DNA of 64,000 bases from Immersiella caudata (Eukaryota > Ascomycota > Sordariomycetes > Sordariales > Lasiosphaeriaceae). The stretch covers positions 1 through 64,000 of the forward strand of contig JAULSU010000008.1 of assembly GCA_030512335.1 (NCBI GenBank), read 5' to 3'. A model generated the notes under the pieces. The model saw only the letters and a program-made list of their open reading frames with translations. It had not been told where the DNA came from and searched no databases. Positions 9,959 through 21,400 of this stretch are shown here, piece by piece (position 1 is the first letter of the stretch; every line of letters starts with the position of its first letter). Position numbers and translations under genes: made by a program.

Positions 9959-11317
9959 ATGTGCTTTACAAGCATGTCGGCCAATATCGAGGCGCCCACC
10001 CAGAACGTAGTGGTTGCAGACAAGCTACAAAGTTTTGCATCCCTGTTATCCGACACCGCGGCAAGTATCCGAGGAGGGTCGCTCTCCCTGGAGTCAAACA
10101 CCCTTGAACGACTGAAAACTATCAGCGCTGCGAAAGACACGGTCAACCTCATCAAGGCAGCTTCCGACGATATTCTCGACTGGATTCCTACCCTCGCTCA
10201 GTTTGCCTCCATTAGACTATTTTTCAGGTGGAAGGTCTTCCAGAACATACCGATCGGTGGAGATGCCAGAATCTCGTATAGAGATCTAGCAGGAAAAGTA
10301 GGGGCTGATGCCGCACTTATTGGTACGTTTTTATTATTCCGTTCCTCAAGAAATATCCCCGTGCGGGCGCCTAATCACCTCTTGGTCTCATGTGGGTGTG
10401 GATCTAACCTTGTTTATAAATTAGCACGCTTCGCCGCACCCCTTGTCGCAACCCAGTTCCTCCACGAGCCCGTTTCCGACCATGTCGCCCACACTCTCCG
10501 CTCCCAAGCCTACACCACCGATAATCCCATCAGCGCAATGATGCAGATGGTTTTCGACGAGAGCTTGCCCGCACTGTGCGCCATGCCGGCGTATTTTGAC
10601 AAGTTCGGACTCAAAGAACCCACGGGGCGTCTCGACACCATCTCTGCCTTTGCCTTTGGCCAGCTCGGCCGATCCGTCTGGGACATTCTCAAGGATCACC
10701 CAGACCGCCTGCGCAACATGATGCTAGCCATGTCGGCCATGGAGCAGAAATTCCCTAGCCTTGGTTCGTATGACCTCGGCTGGGCGCTTGCTGCATCAAA
10801 GGGCAACAACCGGGCGGTGTTGGTCGATGTAGGAGGTGGGAAGGGCCATGCAGTCAAAGCGATTTTGCAAGCCACGCCGGGGCTGCCAGCTCATCGCTGT
10901 GTGGTGGAGGACGTGCCCAAAGTTGTGGAAGAGGCCAAGCTTAGTGCTGATCCCGAGATGGCTGATGTTCGGTTTATCGGGATGGACTTCCACGCTGAGC
11001 AAATCGTGAGAGACGCTCTGGTCTACTATATCCGCCGTTGCCTTCACGACTACGGGGACGAAGAATGTGTGCTCCTCTTGCGGCACATTTCCGATGCTAT
11101 GGCAACAGACAGCAGGCTATTAATCGTGGAGCAGGTCCTGAGCAAACCGCCATCAGCCTTTGCAACAGCGGTAGATATTTCGATGCTTGCTATTGGGGGA
11201 AAGGAGAGGACGCTTGAAGGCTTCAAAGACATCACAGGCCAGGCTGGTTTGAAGATCCTGCAGGTCTATTGGAACCAAGGGACAGATGTTGCCTTAATCG
11301 AGTGTGTCAAGGCTTGA
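9959..11317 (+). CDS. SAM-dependent O-methyltransferase (fungal plant-type OMT family)
   Basis: Transfers methyl from S-adenosylmethionine to a hydroxyl of a small molecule, typically a polyketide or other aromatic metabolite, in the cytosol. Exons 9959-10322 and 10425-11317 give about 418 residues, the normal length. The 102-bp intron (GTACGT..TTAG, branch site CTAAC) is a multiple of three without a stop, so a naive reading runs through it and adds 34 residues; splicing restores ALIARFAAPLVA. The SAM-binding loop is VLVDVGGGKGH, the catalytic His lies in RRCLHDYGDEE, and the C-terminal IVEQVL and GGKERTLEGF blocks are typical. The N-terminal part is the winged-helix dimerisation domain. ATGs at 9959 and 9974 are both possible starts. 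It is intact, and sits just outside the repeat block. The nearest partner is the ABC exporter; no synthase is in the window. Confidence 0.92.
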   Translation: MCFTSMSANIEAPTQNVVVADKLQSFASLLSDTAASIRGGSLSLESNTLERLKTISAAKDTVNLIKAASDDILDWIPTLAQFASIRLFFRWKVFQNIPIGGDARISYRDLAGKVGADAALIGTFLLFRSSRNIPVRAPNHLLVSCGCGSNLVYKLARFAAPLVATQFLHEPVSDHVAHTLRSQAYTTDNPISAMMQMVFDESLPALCAMPAYFDKFGLKEPTGRLDTISAFAFGQLGRSVWDILKDHPDRLRNMMLAMSAMEQKFPSLGSYDLGWALAASKGNNRAVLVDVGGGKGHAVKAILQATPGLPAHRCVVEDVPKVVEEAKLSADPEMADVRFIGMDFHAEQIVRDALVYYIRRCLHDYGDEECVLLLRHISDAMATDSRLLIVEQVLSKPPSAFATAVDISMLAIGGKERTLEGFKDITGQAGLKILQVYWNQGTDVALIECVKA

Positions 11318-11476
11318 AGTCGATGGCGTAGGCCTCGGTTATAAGGCAGACATGCCTGTAGAAATTCCACGGGTTGCAAAGACTATGGATACATGTAGGA
11401 TAGGAGCGCGTTTTATTATCTCCACTTGTTAAAATTCACCCGTCCAGGTTTTGTGGTATTTAAAAAATATTAGTAT
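11318..11476. other. 3' flank of the O-methyltransferase gene
   Basis: Becomes AT-rich from about 11400. No feature is seen beyond a likely 3' UTR. Confidence 0.3.
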
Positions 11477-11537
11477 TGTTAAATTATAGCCTCTGAGAGC
11501 ACTGGAGAGGCCCTGTATTACAGGGCCTTCTAGTGAG
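11477..11537 (+). repeat. Fragment of a copia-type LTR end
   Basis: Begins TGTTAAATTATAGCCTCTGAG and matches the first 60 bp of the 672-bp copia LTRs at 30673, 39252 and 45114 (the last two inverted) and the diverged relatives at 48713 and 50121. Truncated soon after CTAGTGAGGAG. Confidence 0.7.
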
Positions 11538-11619
11538 GAGTAGTCTGCTGTTGTCAGATAACAGCCATTACCACTTGTCAGAGCAATTTGACGTTCTGTG
11601 CTTTTTAGTGCAGTGGTAA

Positions 11620-11854
11620 TGTCAGAAACACTGCACCGTGGAATGGGTGGAAACGATGGGTAGCAATGGCTTGATTGTATTGCTTGTGGAGGTTCTGGCT
11701 TTCAGCCAGAACCTCCTTCTTTATAGACCACTTCGTAGGATTCAGCTTCGTCAACACCATGGCTGAGGCTGACTGGCGTTTAGGCGGTGCCAGGCATCCA
11801 GTCAGCTTCGCTGACCGGAAGCCCAGGGCCCCCTGAACCCCTTTCTTTCTGACA
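11620..11854 (+). mobile_element. MITE copy 2
   Basis: The 235-bp element begins TGTCAGAAACACTGCACC and ends TTTCTTTCTGACA. It has the same hairpin as copy 1 (arms 11689-11700 and 11704-11715) but only one copy of the right half, so it shows the unduplicated form. No clear target duplication. It has no coding capacity. Confidence 0.8.
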
Positions 11855-12162
11855 ATATAAGACGAGGAGGAGCGATAACAAACCCTAACCGCTCCCAACC
11901 CTACGGAGCTTAACTTCCCTAAAGTGTTAAATTAAGGTGCGTTTTTAAATAGTGGTATAATTATAGGGTCGCCGTTACCGGCGATAACTGCTTTTTAAAG
12001 TTAGTTATCGATTCTTTTAACTCCGGTTTAATATTAACAATTATTTAGATTTATTTTAGGGAAAGTAAATTAATTACCGGGGTTAAAGGTTATAGTAATA
12101 AAGGTGGGTTTTAATAATAAATAATCCGTTACCACAGTGGTCAGCGCGCTTGTTTTTAATAG

Positions 12163-12252
12163 CTTCTATAGTTAGCCGAGCTAGTTATAAAGGCCTATCT
12201 TTAAGCTGGTTTATCTTATCAAGAGGTCGTAGGTTTAAATCCCGTATAAGCT
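12163..12252 (+). tRNA. tRNA-like sequence inside G2 copy A
   Basis: Has a canonical-looking T-arm (GTAGGTTTAAATCCCGT, close to GTGGGTTCAAATCCCAC before C-to-T change), a D-arm-like GCCGAGCTAGTTATAAAGGC and a 3' acceptor-like ATAAGCT that nearly pairs with AGCTTCT. The corresponding place in copy B (about 46583-46660, other strand) keeps the same T-arm (reverse complement of GGGATTTAAACTTAC). The long gap between D and T arms suggests a Leu/Ser-type variable arm or an intron. RIP-like changes make function unlikely; the anticodon cannot be assigned safely. Confidence 0.35.
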
Positions 12253-12879
12253 ATTCCTTCCTTTTAATATATATCAGGTACAGGTTAAGAAAAATTGTTT
12301 TATATAATTAATAATATTATTATAATACCTTTTCACGCTGTGGCCCTTTAGGGTTAGCGCCTTTTTACTGGTTGTAATCGGTCTGGATTTTCGCGGTGGA
12401 ATTTCTTAATCAGCTCGTGGTAAGAAAGATTATCAGCTAACTCCTAAAAGTTCGACTTAGGGCTGTAATCTAGTTATTTAATAAGATAATAAAGTTTACC
12501 TTTACGATATTATAAATCCAGAATTCCTTTAACATCAAAGTTTTCTTTGTCAGCGTGTATTTTGATCTTCCTTTTAAGTGGAACGTTCCTTAGTATTAAC
12601 TTAAAAAAGGAAACGTAAAAAACCTTAATCCACACCTTTATAAAAATAAGTAAATCAAGTTCGTAATTAAAAGTAACGATCTTCCTTTTAATAAGGAACG
12701 GTCTAAGTTTCTTAAAGTTAAGTTTACAGCTTAGCCGTTAAGTGTATAAGTTTTACGAAAAAAGGTAGATTAAGTCTCCCTTTTAGAGAGTTAGTCCCTT
12801 AGCTTTTTTATTATTATAGTAACCCTTTATCCGCTTACAGGTAAACTTAAATTCAGCCCTTAAATAATCGTATAGCTTT

Positions 12880-12956
12880 TAGAGCCGGTTAGCTTAAACG
12901 GCAGCTTGGGGTGTATCTATAGGTAATCCCTGGTGGAGTTCCGGTTCCCGGCCAAA
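12880..12956 (+). other. Second GC-richer tRNA-like patch in G2 copy A
   Basis: A GC-rich island in AT-rich sequence, with a 5' GCCGG that can pair with a 3' CCGGC and a TTCCGGTTCC segment. It is conserved in copy B at about 45885-45962 on the other strand. It may be tRNA-derived or a structured part of the element; this is weaker than the 12163 case. Confidence 0.25.
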
Positions 12957-14500
12957 TAGTGTGAAAAATAAGGAGATCTTAATTAACTTAATAATAATAA
13001 TATTATAAGTTATCTATACTGTTAATAACAGTTTAAGCCAGTTATCTTATTTAAAGTTAATAAACGTTTAAAGGTACGTTTTAAAAGTCTAGTTTAAGTG
13101 TTCCGTTTATCCGTCGGTTTAAAGGTAAAAAGCTATTAATAATTTACTCTTCACACTTATTTATTATATTAACCCTTACCAGAACTTAGAGATAAACAGC
13201 TTATCTTGGTCGGAAACGATATTATTAGGCTAAAAGTGTTAAGAGATAATATACCGCTTGAAAAAATAAGTAAGTTATTCGGCTGTTTTTTATGTTAAAT
13301 ATAGTAAAAAGTATACCCATTTTATTATCTTATTAATAATTACCCAGATAAAGTTGTAGCTAACGTTTATTATTAGATCTTTAAAATCAGGGATTCCAGT
13401 GATAAAGTTTATTAAAATAAAACTTTATAATACTTTAAGGGTTAAAAGTGGTTTAAAAAAACTGTAAGGTTTATATCTATAAGTCTTTATTTGGTTATAA
13501 ACATTACAGTTATTAATAACCTTTTCTACCAGCTTTTTTATTCTTAAGAAGGCGTAACCTTATTATATTTATAAAAGTGTTTTCGTTCTTTTTATATATC
13601 TTTTTATTTTTACTTTGTGTACTTATTAAATATATTTCTTTTATTTCACGGGGATATAAATATAAGGTTTTCCTTTATAATAGAGGAGGTCGTTTAACCG
13701 GGATCCTCTTTTCAATTCCTTTAACAGTTTATTAACTTTTTCACAATCGGGGTAAGGCCTTTTAATTTAATAAAAAACGTTGTAATAACTTAAGAAGTGT
13801 TCCCTTCTGGCTTAAAAATCATCTTATTCCCATTTAACACGGTATTTTTAACAGAAGTTAATAAAAAGTTAAATACTATTATTAGTTATTTAATTTAAGT
13901 ATTAGTTTATAAAAACTTATACTTCTTCTGGTATCTAATCGTTTAAGACCTAAAAGGGTATATTTTAAAGTTTTATCTGCCGTCAAGATAAACATTGTAA
14001 CAGGTTTAAGATCTTTAACGTTTTCCTAGTGATCGTAGCGATAGTTAAGGGTGTCAGCCCTTTTATTCTCTATTCCCTTAACGTGGTGGATTTTAAAATA
14101 GAACAGTATTATTAACTTAAAAGTTTTTTATTAGGAAATAGCGTAAGTTATTGTAATCAGATAAAACCTTAACAGGTTCCTTTATACCGTTAAAGTAAAA
14201 GGCTTATTCTGAAAAACACTAGATAATAAATATTAATTCCTTATTGTAAATAAGGTACCTTAATGTTAACCCGTAAACTTCTTTTGACAGGAAAGCCACT
14301 AAGTGCTGGAGTTTATTATTCCTTATCTAGCTTAATACTCCTCCGCAGGTAAAATCAGAAACGTTAGTCTTAACTTAAAAGGGTTTTAAGAAGTTAAGGA
14401 GTGTTAACACTAATGTTATTATAAAAGCGTGTTTTAACTTGTTAAAAACCTTTTACTATTGTTCCGTTTATATAAAGGGTTTCCCTTCACCTGTAAACTT

Positions 14501-14504
14501 ATAA
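14501..14504. repeat. Left target-site duplication of G1 (ATAA)
   Basis: ATAA here and at 26904-26907 flank the G1 element. Copy B shows the uninterrupted site, which confirms insertion into G2 copy A. Confidence 0.75.
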
Positions 14505-15033
14505 TGACTTGGGGCGATCGTTCCGATCGCCCCTTGTGGTTTTTTTTTGGGTGTTTTTTTGTGTGCATATCACTGTAACCATTTTGTAATTAGCGAAGTT
14601 TTGGCGCGCGCCGTTAAGGCCGCGCCACGTAGTTCTTCGAACCGTGTTTCTTCTCCAGGCAGGTGAATAAAAGGAGAAAAAAAGACGACATCGGCGATTT
14701 CACCACGAGTTACACCTGTGAATGGCTTAAGTGACCTCTCCTCCCTTTAATTGGAGGAAGAAGTAGTAATCCCCAGTCCCTTTTTTTAATTATTCCTATT
14801 TAGTTATTCCTATTTAGTTATTCTTACTTAGTTATTCTTACTTAGTTATCCCTACTTAGTTACGTACTTCCCTCTAGGTCAGTCCTTGTTTTTATACGTC
14901 AGTCCCACGTGTGCTTCTTTAATCAGAGAAGGAGCTACCTTACTAGCGGCTATACTGGCCGCCATCAGCGTTCTTAGGGGTAGTTCTATTCTTTTATGCC
15001 CTGAGTCTTATGGTGCATCACCACACCTGTTCA
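14505..15033 (+). repeat. G1 5' LTR
   Basis: The 529-bp LTR starts with TGACTT and a perfect hairpin (GGGGCGATCG-TTC-CGATCGCCCC at 14511-14533), contains five tandem copies of a 14-bp unit (TTATTCCTATTTAG and variants, 14790-14859) and ends CACCTGTTCA. It is GC-richer than the internal region. Confidence 0.88.
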
Positions 15034-15899
15034 AATAGGGGCTTTATCGGGGAGTTATAAAGCAGCCAGGTTAAATTAGTCTGAAAGCTCCCCATATATA
15101 AACATAAACACAAACACAATAAAAATACACTTATTTTAAGCAAACATTAGCATCAAGCGATGCTAAGCGTCTTATTACAGTTATAGTGCCTTAAGTTTAA
15201 CCCTGTGTAGCCACCACTATAAATATTAATAATAAAAATAATAATAAAGAGGAAGGGTTCTTGACACCTATTTACCAGGACAGAATACGTCACCTTGGTA
15301 ACCTCTGATTAAACCGGTCTAATCCTTTAGCAGCGGGTAAAGCGCGTTCTTATCGTTTAGGAAGATCTTATTAAGCTAAAAGCTTAGTAAGATTATAAGG
15401 CCACTACTAAACACTAAAAGCAGCTATATATCACTAGTATTAAGATAGGTCTTATTTTTTACGGTTAGAATCACCTAATAAAGATATACCTTTAACCGGT
15501 CGGATCCGAGGAAGTGGAATTGGAGAGCAGGGAGCTCGGCAGTTACCACTCAGTTATAGCCTAAATCCGAATTAGTGTTAGCCACCCAGTCTACAACTAA
15601 AAACACTATTAGTATTATAATCCTAAAATCAGTTAGAAACGTTACAGTGATAATTTTAGCGATTTACCTCGGTGCAGGAGTTCTTCTTAATAAGCAAGTC
15701 GGGTTATAAAGCGTTACATAAGGGATTAGATCGGTGGTAAAGCACCTCTATAATAAAAGGATAGTGTTATTAGGTCCGGAACATCAGTCTTCCTCTAATC
15801 AGGCGAATATCATAGTCGGGTCGTCTAAAGGAAGCCCTTATAACCGTTAAACACACTAATAAGTCCTGTTAACACTCCTTATTAAGCCGTTAAAAGCCC

Positions 15900-18420
15900 T
15901 TACCAAGGAAACAGTAACCTTAGTAACACTGACGACACCCTCTAAGAACTTAAACCCACTAGGTCAATCTCCCTTTAATTAAAACGATATAATACCCGTA
16001 AACTCCCACTAGCTGTTCCCCACGGCTCTAGAGGCCGGCTTTGATAAGCCCTTTGGAGGAGAATACGTCACTAATTATCTGGCTATATTTGAAGAATACT
16101 ATAACGATTTTAACATCGTTACAGATAAGGTTTATTACGTTAAATGGATAAGATGGTGTATAAGGAACGTTAAGGATTAAGTCGCCAGTAAAAGGGAGAG
16201 TATAAGTACGTATACGTGGGAAGGGTTAAAGGAATAGATAAAGCAGTATTAGAAGTATAAAAACCCTTGTTAGAAGGAGGACCCGGTTAAAGCCCTCCAC
16301 CAGTTCTATAATTACGTTATCAGCCCCTAGCACTCAAGCCTTATAAAGGCCATTAACAAGCACGATCTACTACTGTCCCGATTAAGCTTAAATAAGTAGA
16401 AGATCGCAGTACTGGTTACCACCCGTAGCTTCTACAACACTTTTACCCCCTCTGTCAAAACCACCGTTTACTTACATAAGGATCTGCCTAATCCAAAGAT
16501 TAAAGCCATCCCTTATAAGGAGTTCAGATAGTGGTTTATTAACTTTATCTCTAATAGCTACGTTATAAACGAAGACTACACCCACACATAGCGTTTTAAC
16601 CCTTTAAAAGGAGTAATCGTAGCACCAGCTACTTTAAGACACCCTTTTACCACTGTTAAAAGTGATACGGATGATTTCTCTTATGTTCTGGAAAGGAAAA
16701 GCAGTTACACCCCCCTAGCTAAAGCTAGAGAGACTTACCCAGTAACACTGGTTATAGAGAAAAGGATAGACTCCCTGGTAAGGAGCTTTAAACAGCTAAG
16801 CCTAAATATACTACACCTTAATAACAATATTCCTTAATAACCTGGTGTCCTTTAGGTTAAACTAATCCACACCCAGCCCCAGTAAAAGACAGTTTAGTTT
16901 ATAAATACTAAAGATCTAGTTGTAACCTTTACCTAGTGGCTAAGGAAATAAAGGGAGACCTACTTATCCTTACCCCTTATGTGTTACTGGTGTTTATAAG
17001 TTAGGTATGTTATAATAACCTGCCACTTTATAAACCATATACTGTTACTGGGTCTGATCCACTACTTTTACAGCGATTTATACCTTAGCCCGCTTATTAG
17101 CAGGTAAAGGAGGCCAGATCCAGATGATAAGCTCTTAAAGGAAGAAGTTAAGCAGATAAAGGACAGGCTAGTCCTTAGGCCCTACGTTATCATAGTATTA
17201 GTATTATAACCAGAGAAGCCCTATTATGCCAAGTTTAAGTAGTAGTATAAGTAACTTAAGAACATAAATCCAGAACACCAGATCCAGTGGAACTTGCTTA
17301 GAATAATAAAAGGCCTAGAACCTAACTTTAGGGGTGATAATAGTACTCCGATTAAAAAAGAACTAAGGTAAAGTACTACCTGGTTATTTATTAATCATCT
17401 CTTTAGCCCTAATGGGAAACCAGTTATTAGTTACCCTATAACTGCTGAGGTTAAGACGGCGGCTAAGTACTAATAAAGTGCCTATGTTTACGTTTAGGCC
17501 TTAAACTTTCCCGGGTCTAGGGTTAAGCCTAGTAGTGGTTTGGAGTCAGATAAAAATCTAAAGCAGTAAGCGGCCTTAACTGCTCTCTCCTATTTTAAAA
17601 GAAGAAAGGTTAAAAAGGTTATAAAGGATGACACTTAGGGGAAAGGAACAGTTAACGTTACTACCCTAGTATTACGCTTAGTACACCCATTAAACACTAG
17701 ACTAAATCCCAGTATTACTCTTACCTTTAATTAAAGTAAACCGACCTTAAGTGATAAGGGAATCTAGCTAACGACTTAAAAGATAAAGGAATAAAAGCAA
17801 CTGACACAGATTATCCCTATAAGGAACTTAGTTTATAGCTAACCCCTAGATAAAGTTGTTAATAAGTGGCTAGATTAACTGTTAAATAAAAAGATAAAGG
17901 AGTCACTTTTAGGACTTTTAGAACTCTTACTACCCTTAAAGGTTGCACTTATGTCTTATCTTAAAGGCGACGGAAATCGACCGGTTCTTATATATTCAGG
18001 GTTTATAACACCTGACACCGATGTCCTGGGTAAACTCCCTGTTAGAATAAGCCATTTATAAGCCTTTAAATAAAGGAAGATTGAAGAAAACACAGTTACA
18101 GTAATGGTAGGTATAGATAGTAATAATAAGCTACACCTACATTATAACAGGCTGTAAAGTGATCTTAAAAGCGGGAAGGTCTTAGCCAGTGCCCTCTGGA
18201 ACCTTAATAAAGACGTTATATAGACTTTTACACTGCGGACTCTTTTAATTAAAGTAATAAACCTTAAAGGGAAGTCTATAAAGCTGTATTTACTCCCTAA
18301 TCTTTACCTTAACATCAAGTCTGCCATATTGAAAAAGGTATTAACCCTCCTAGACTTAGGGTCAAATTGTAACGTGATCTCGTTAACACTAGTACAGGCT
18401 CTTAAAATTCCTGTATTCAG
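15900..18420 (+). pseudogene. G1 gag and protease relic
   Basis: From about 15.9 kb the plus strand reads as a capsid-like protein (KPFGGEYVTNYLAIFEEYY) interrupted by TAA/TAG. At about 16981-17026 a zinc knuckle is recognisable as C-x2-C-x4-Y-x4-C, with the metal-binding His changed to Tyr (CAT/CAC to TAT/TAC). Near 18344-18410 an aspartic protease motif remains as LLDLGSNCNVISLTLVQAL, with Ser of DSG changed to Leu. Exact ends of gag and protease cannot be fixed. Confidence 0.7.
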
Positions 18421-18499
18421 CATAAATATATAGTCGTAAGGGCTTAATAACACAGATCTTATACTATTTATTAGGGAAATAAAAGTAGTGTTATTCCTC

Positions 18500-21400
18500 T
18501 GTGGACAGCCCTACCCGGTTCACTTTTTTATCTCCAAGTATAAGGTTATAGATCATAACTTACTTCTTAGGATCCCCTTTTTTAATGACACCTGGTTAAA
18601 CTAGGTGTACTTTGGAGACTTAGAAGAGGTAAGGCGTATCGTTACTGTTAAGGTCTTGTTTAGCGATGCCCACATTATAACATTAGTGGTCTGCAGCTTT
18701 AATTAAACGATTAAACAGCGTGTTTAATAATAACGGCCGTGTGTTAAGGGGATTAACATACTGTGTGCCGCGTAATTATATCCTAGAGTAGGTGGGCCTA
18801 GAGAAGGATAAAAAACCTATTAGATTTTTAAACGATAACTGTGGCTGGATTATCTTTGTCGACATTTTTAAACGCTCCACCTTACCGTTAATTAATAACC
18901 TATGGTATAAAGCGCTTTTTATTTATTTAACAGAGGACTTTACCTTTGATTGGAAAACAGTAACTTTAAAAGAGGAGGTTTCCTAACTGTAGGAGGTCTT
19001 AGGGGTGTACAGGTGTTATATAAAGACAGAGCTTTATTAGTTAAGTGTAAAAGGACCACCTGTCTTAGCTAAGAGCTTTACGTAGTATAAAAGAGTTGAT
19101 AAAAAGGTTAAGCCAGTAGATATAGCTTTATCAGATAGTTCTGTTTTTAAAGGAGACCCGGATTAAAAGCGTAAGTAAATGGTAGAAGCAGAAAAGCACA
19201 TACAGTACGGTAACAAATTCAACCCCTACTGCTGACTTAAGTTCTTTTTAATTAAATAAGGGTTAAGATTAACAAAGGAGAGACTATAAACGATCTTTAA
19301 CAAAGTTACCGACCACTTAACACTAAGAGAGCTTAAATTGTTTACTTATATCCTTTATAATAGGGAGGCAGCTTTTTCTTAGGATTTCACGGAAAGTGGA
19401 CGGATCAGCTCAGATATTATACCCCTTTTAATAATTAAAACCATTCCTTATAAAGCCTGGCAGACTTGCTATATCCCTATTTTAAAACCTCTTATCCCTA
19501 AGGTTATCTAACTCCTTAAAAAAAGGGTTTAACAAAGGGCTTTAGAGGAGTCTTATACTACGTACTGTAATAACTAGTTCGTCGTCTAGAAAAAGAACAG
19601 TAGTCTTCGTTTAATTAATAACACTTAAAAGATAAATAATGTCTTGATTTAGGATACCTTTAGTCCTTTAGGTGTGGAAGAGTTTAGTGAGGAGTTTAGG
19701 GGCTGTATACTTATCTTACTGTTAGACCTTTTTTCAGGTTATAATTAAATTAAATTAGACGTTATAAGCAGGGATATAATAACCTTCTTTACTTTGATTG
19801 GACTTTTCAGGATGTGTACCCTTCCTTAAGGTGCGATAAACTTAGTAACCCAGTTTATATAAGCTGTAATCCGGATACTTTATAATCTTATCCCCTATAA
19901 GTGTTAGCCGTTTTTTAATAACATTTACGTAAAAGGACTGCGATATAATTACAGAGGAGAGGAGTTTAAGCTTAACTTACACCGTTACGTGGTTAAATAC
20001 CTGATAAACCTAGACGTTGTTTTTGTTAACTGTAAACTAATAGGGGTGATTATCTCCCCAGTTAAGTTACAGTGGGTTTAAAAGAAGGCCATCCTACTTA
20101 GCTACCTGTACTTACCCGATAGACACTCCCCTGATTAGATAAAGGTCATTAAGATTAATAAGTGGAGGACCTGCTTAGATATTAAGGACGTTAGGTTGTT
20201 CCTAGGGATAGTTAGGTTTTATTAAGTTTAGATGGAAGAATTCAGATATGTTACAGCCCCTTTATACGTGCTGATAAAGAAAGACATAAAGTAGGAGTAG
20301 ATTAAAAGGGAGCAGACTGTAATAGAGTTCCTATAGAGAAAAGTTACCACTACCCCAGTCCTAGCAATAATTACCTATAATAACCCTTGCTTTAACATTA
20401 TCTTTATAGTTATTAATACTAACCTTAAAAGCTAGGGAGGCGTTATTAAATAAGTCGGACTAGATGGAAAAAGGCACCCTTATCGCTTTAAAAGCGGAGT
20501 GTAGAACAGTTTTAAGTAACATTACGATATTACTAAAAGGGAACTTAAAGGGCTGTTAAATATGTTAAAGTAAACCCACTATTACCTTTATAGGGTTAAA
20601 TTCGTCATTAAAACTAACACCCTTATTTTAATTCATTAATTAAATAAAGCGGCTAGTGATATACCCAGAGCCCTCCTTATAAGATAGATTACTTAGATCT
20701 AAAACTTCGATTTCGATGTCAAATACATTCCTAGGACTAAAAATGTTATAGCCGATGGGCTGTCACAGAAACCTACTAATCCCTCTAATCTGATAACACT
20801 AGAGCTTAAAGAGGATATTAATAACTTTATCGATGCTAAGATCTTTACTTAAACAGTTACTGACGTGGACCTTTAAATAAGGCTGTTATTTAACGGTAAG
20901 TGGAGGAAGGAGTCCTATAATATCACAGCTTACCTAAGCACCTTTACCATTTCACCAAAGGTTATAAAAAAGTTAAGTTCGGTAATCTAGAAGTAAAAGG
21001 TTAAGTATTATAAGTATATAGTTAAGTATAATATCCTCTGAATATAACTGCTAAAGGGGAAGGACATCTTACTGTAAAGGGTTATAAACTGCCTAAAGAT
21101 ACAGAGGTAACTTTAGACGTGTCTTTATAAGCTCTCTAATTATTAAGGTCGTTAGGCTACCTATAATCGGATTACCAGGTATTATTACTAAAGGGGAATG
21201 TATACTATAGTTAAAAACTAGATCAGAAGTTATACTAACTATTAGCTTTACAGTAGCCGGTGCTATAAAGAAGGACTAGAGTATAATACACTGTTACTGT
21301 AGCCCTTTATAAAGTGGACTCTCGACCTTTAAGTTTTTATATCTAAACCTAATGGTAAAAAGGTGTAGGTGGTTAAAGTATAAGACGATCTCTCCGGGTA

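Larger units (their letters stand above)
11935..14500 (-). mobile_element. Gypsy G2 copy A, 3' portion (RNase H/integrase relic)
   Basis: The reverse complement aligns with copy B (37.8-39.25 kb joined to 45.79-46.89 kb) by eye along its length, for example around 13900-13960 against 38340-38400. It encodes the relic RNase H and integrase end of pol on the minus strand, full of TAA/TAG stops. The left end near 11935 stops about 500 bp short of where copy B reaches its 3' LTR, so copy A has lost that LTR. The right end is interrupted by G1 and resumes at 26908. The AT content and stop pattern indicate RIP. Confidence 0.8.

Noticed and set aside
11880..11915. Telomere-like CCCTAA units
   Set aside because: Only one exact unit in the stretch; not an array, so not a telomere or telomere-box cluster.
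14790..14859. Possible CRISPR-like array
   Set aside because: A 14-bp unit repeated without spacers inside a eukaryotic LTR; a simple tandem repeat.
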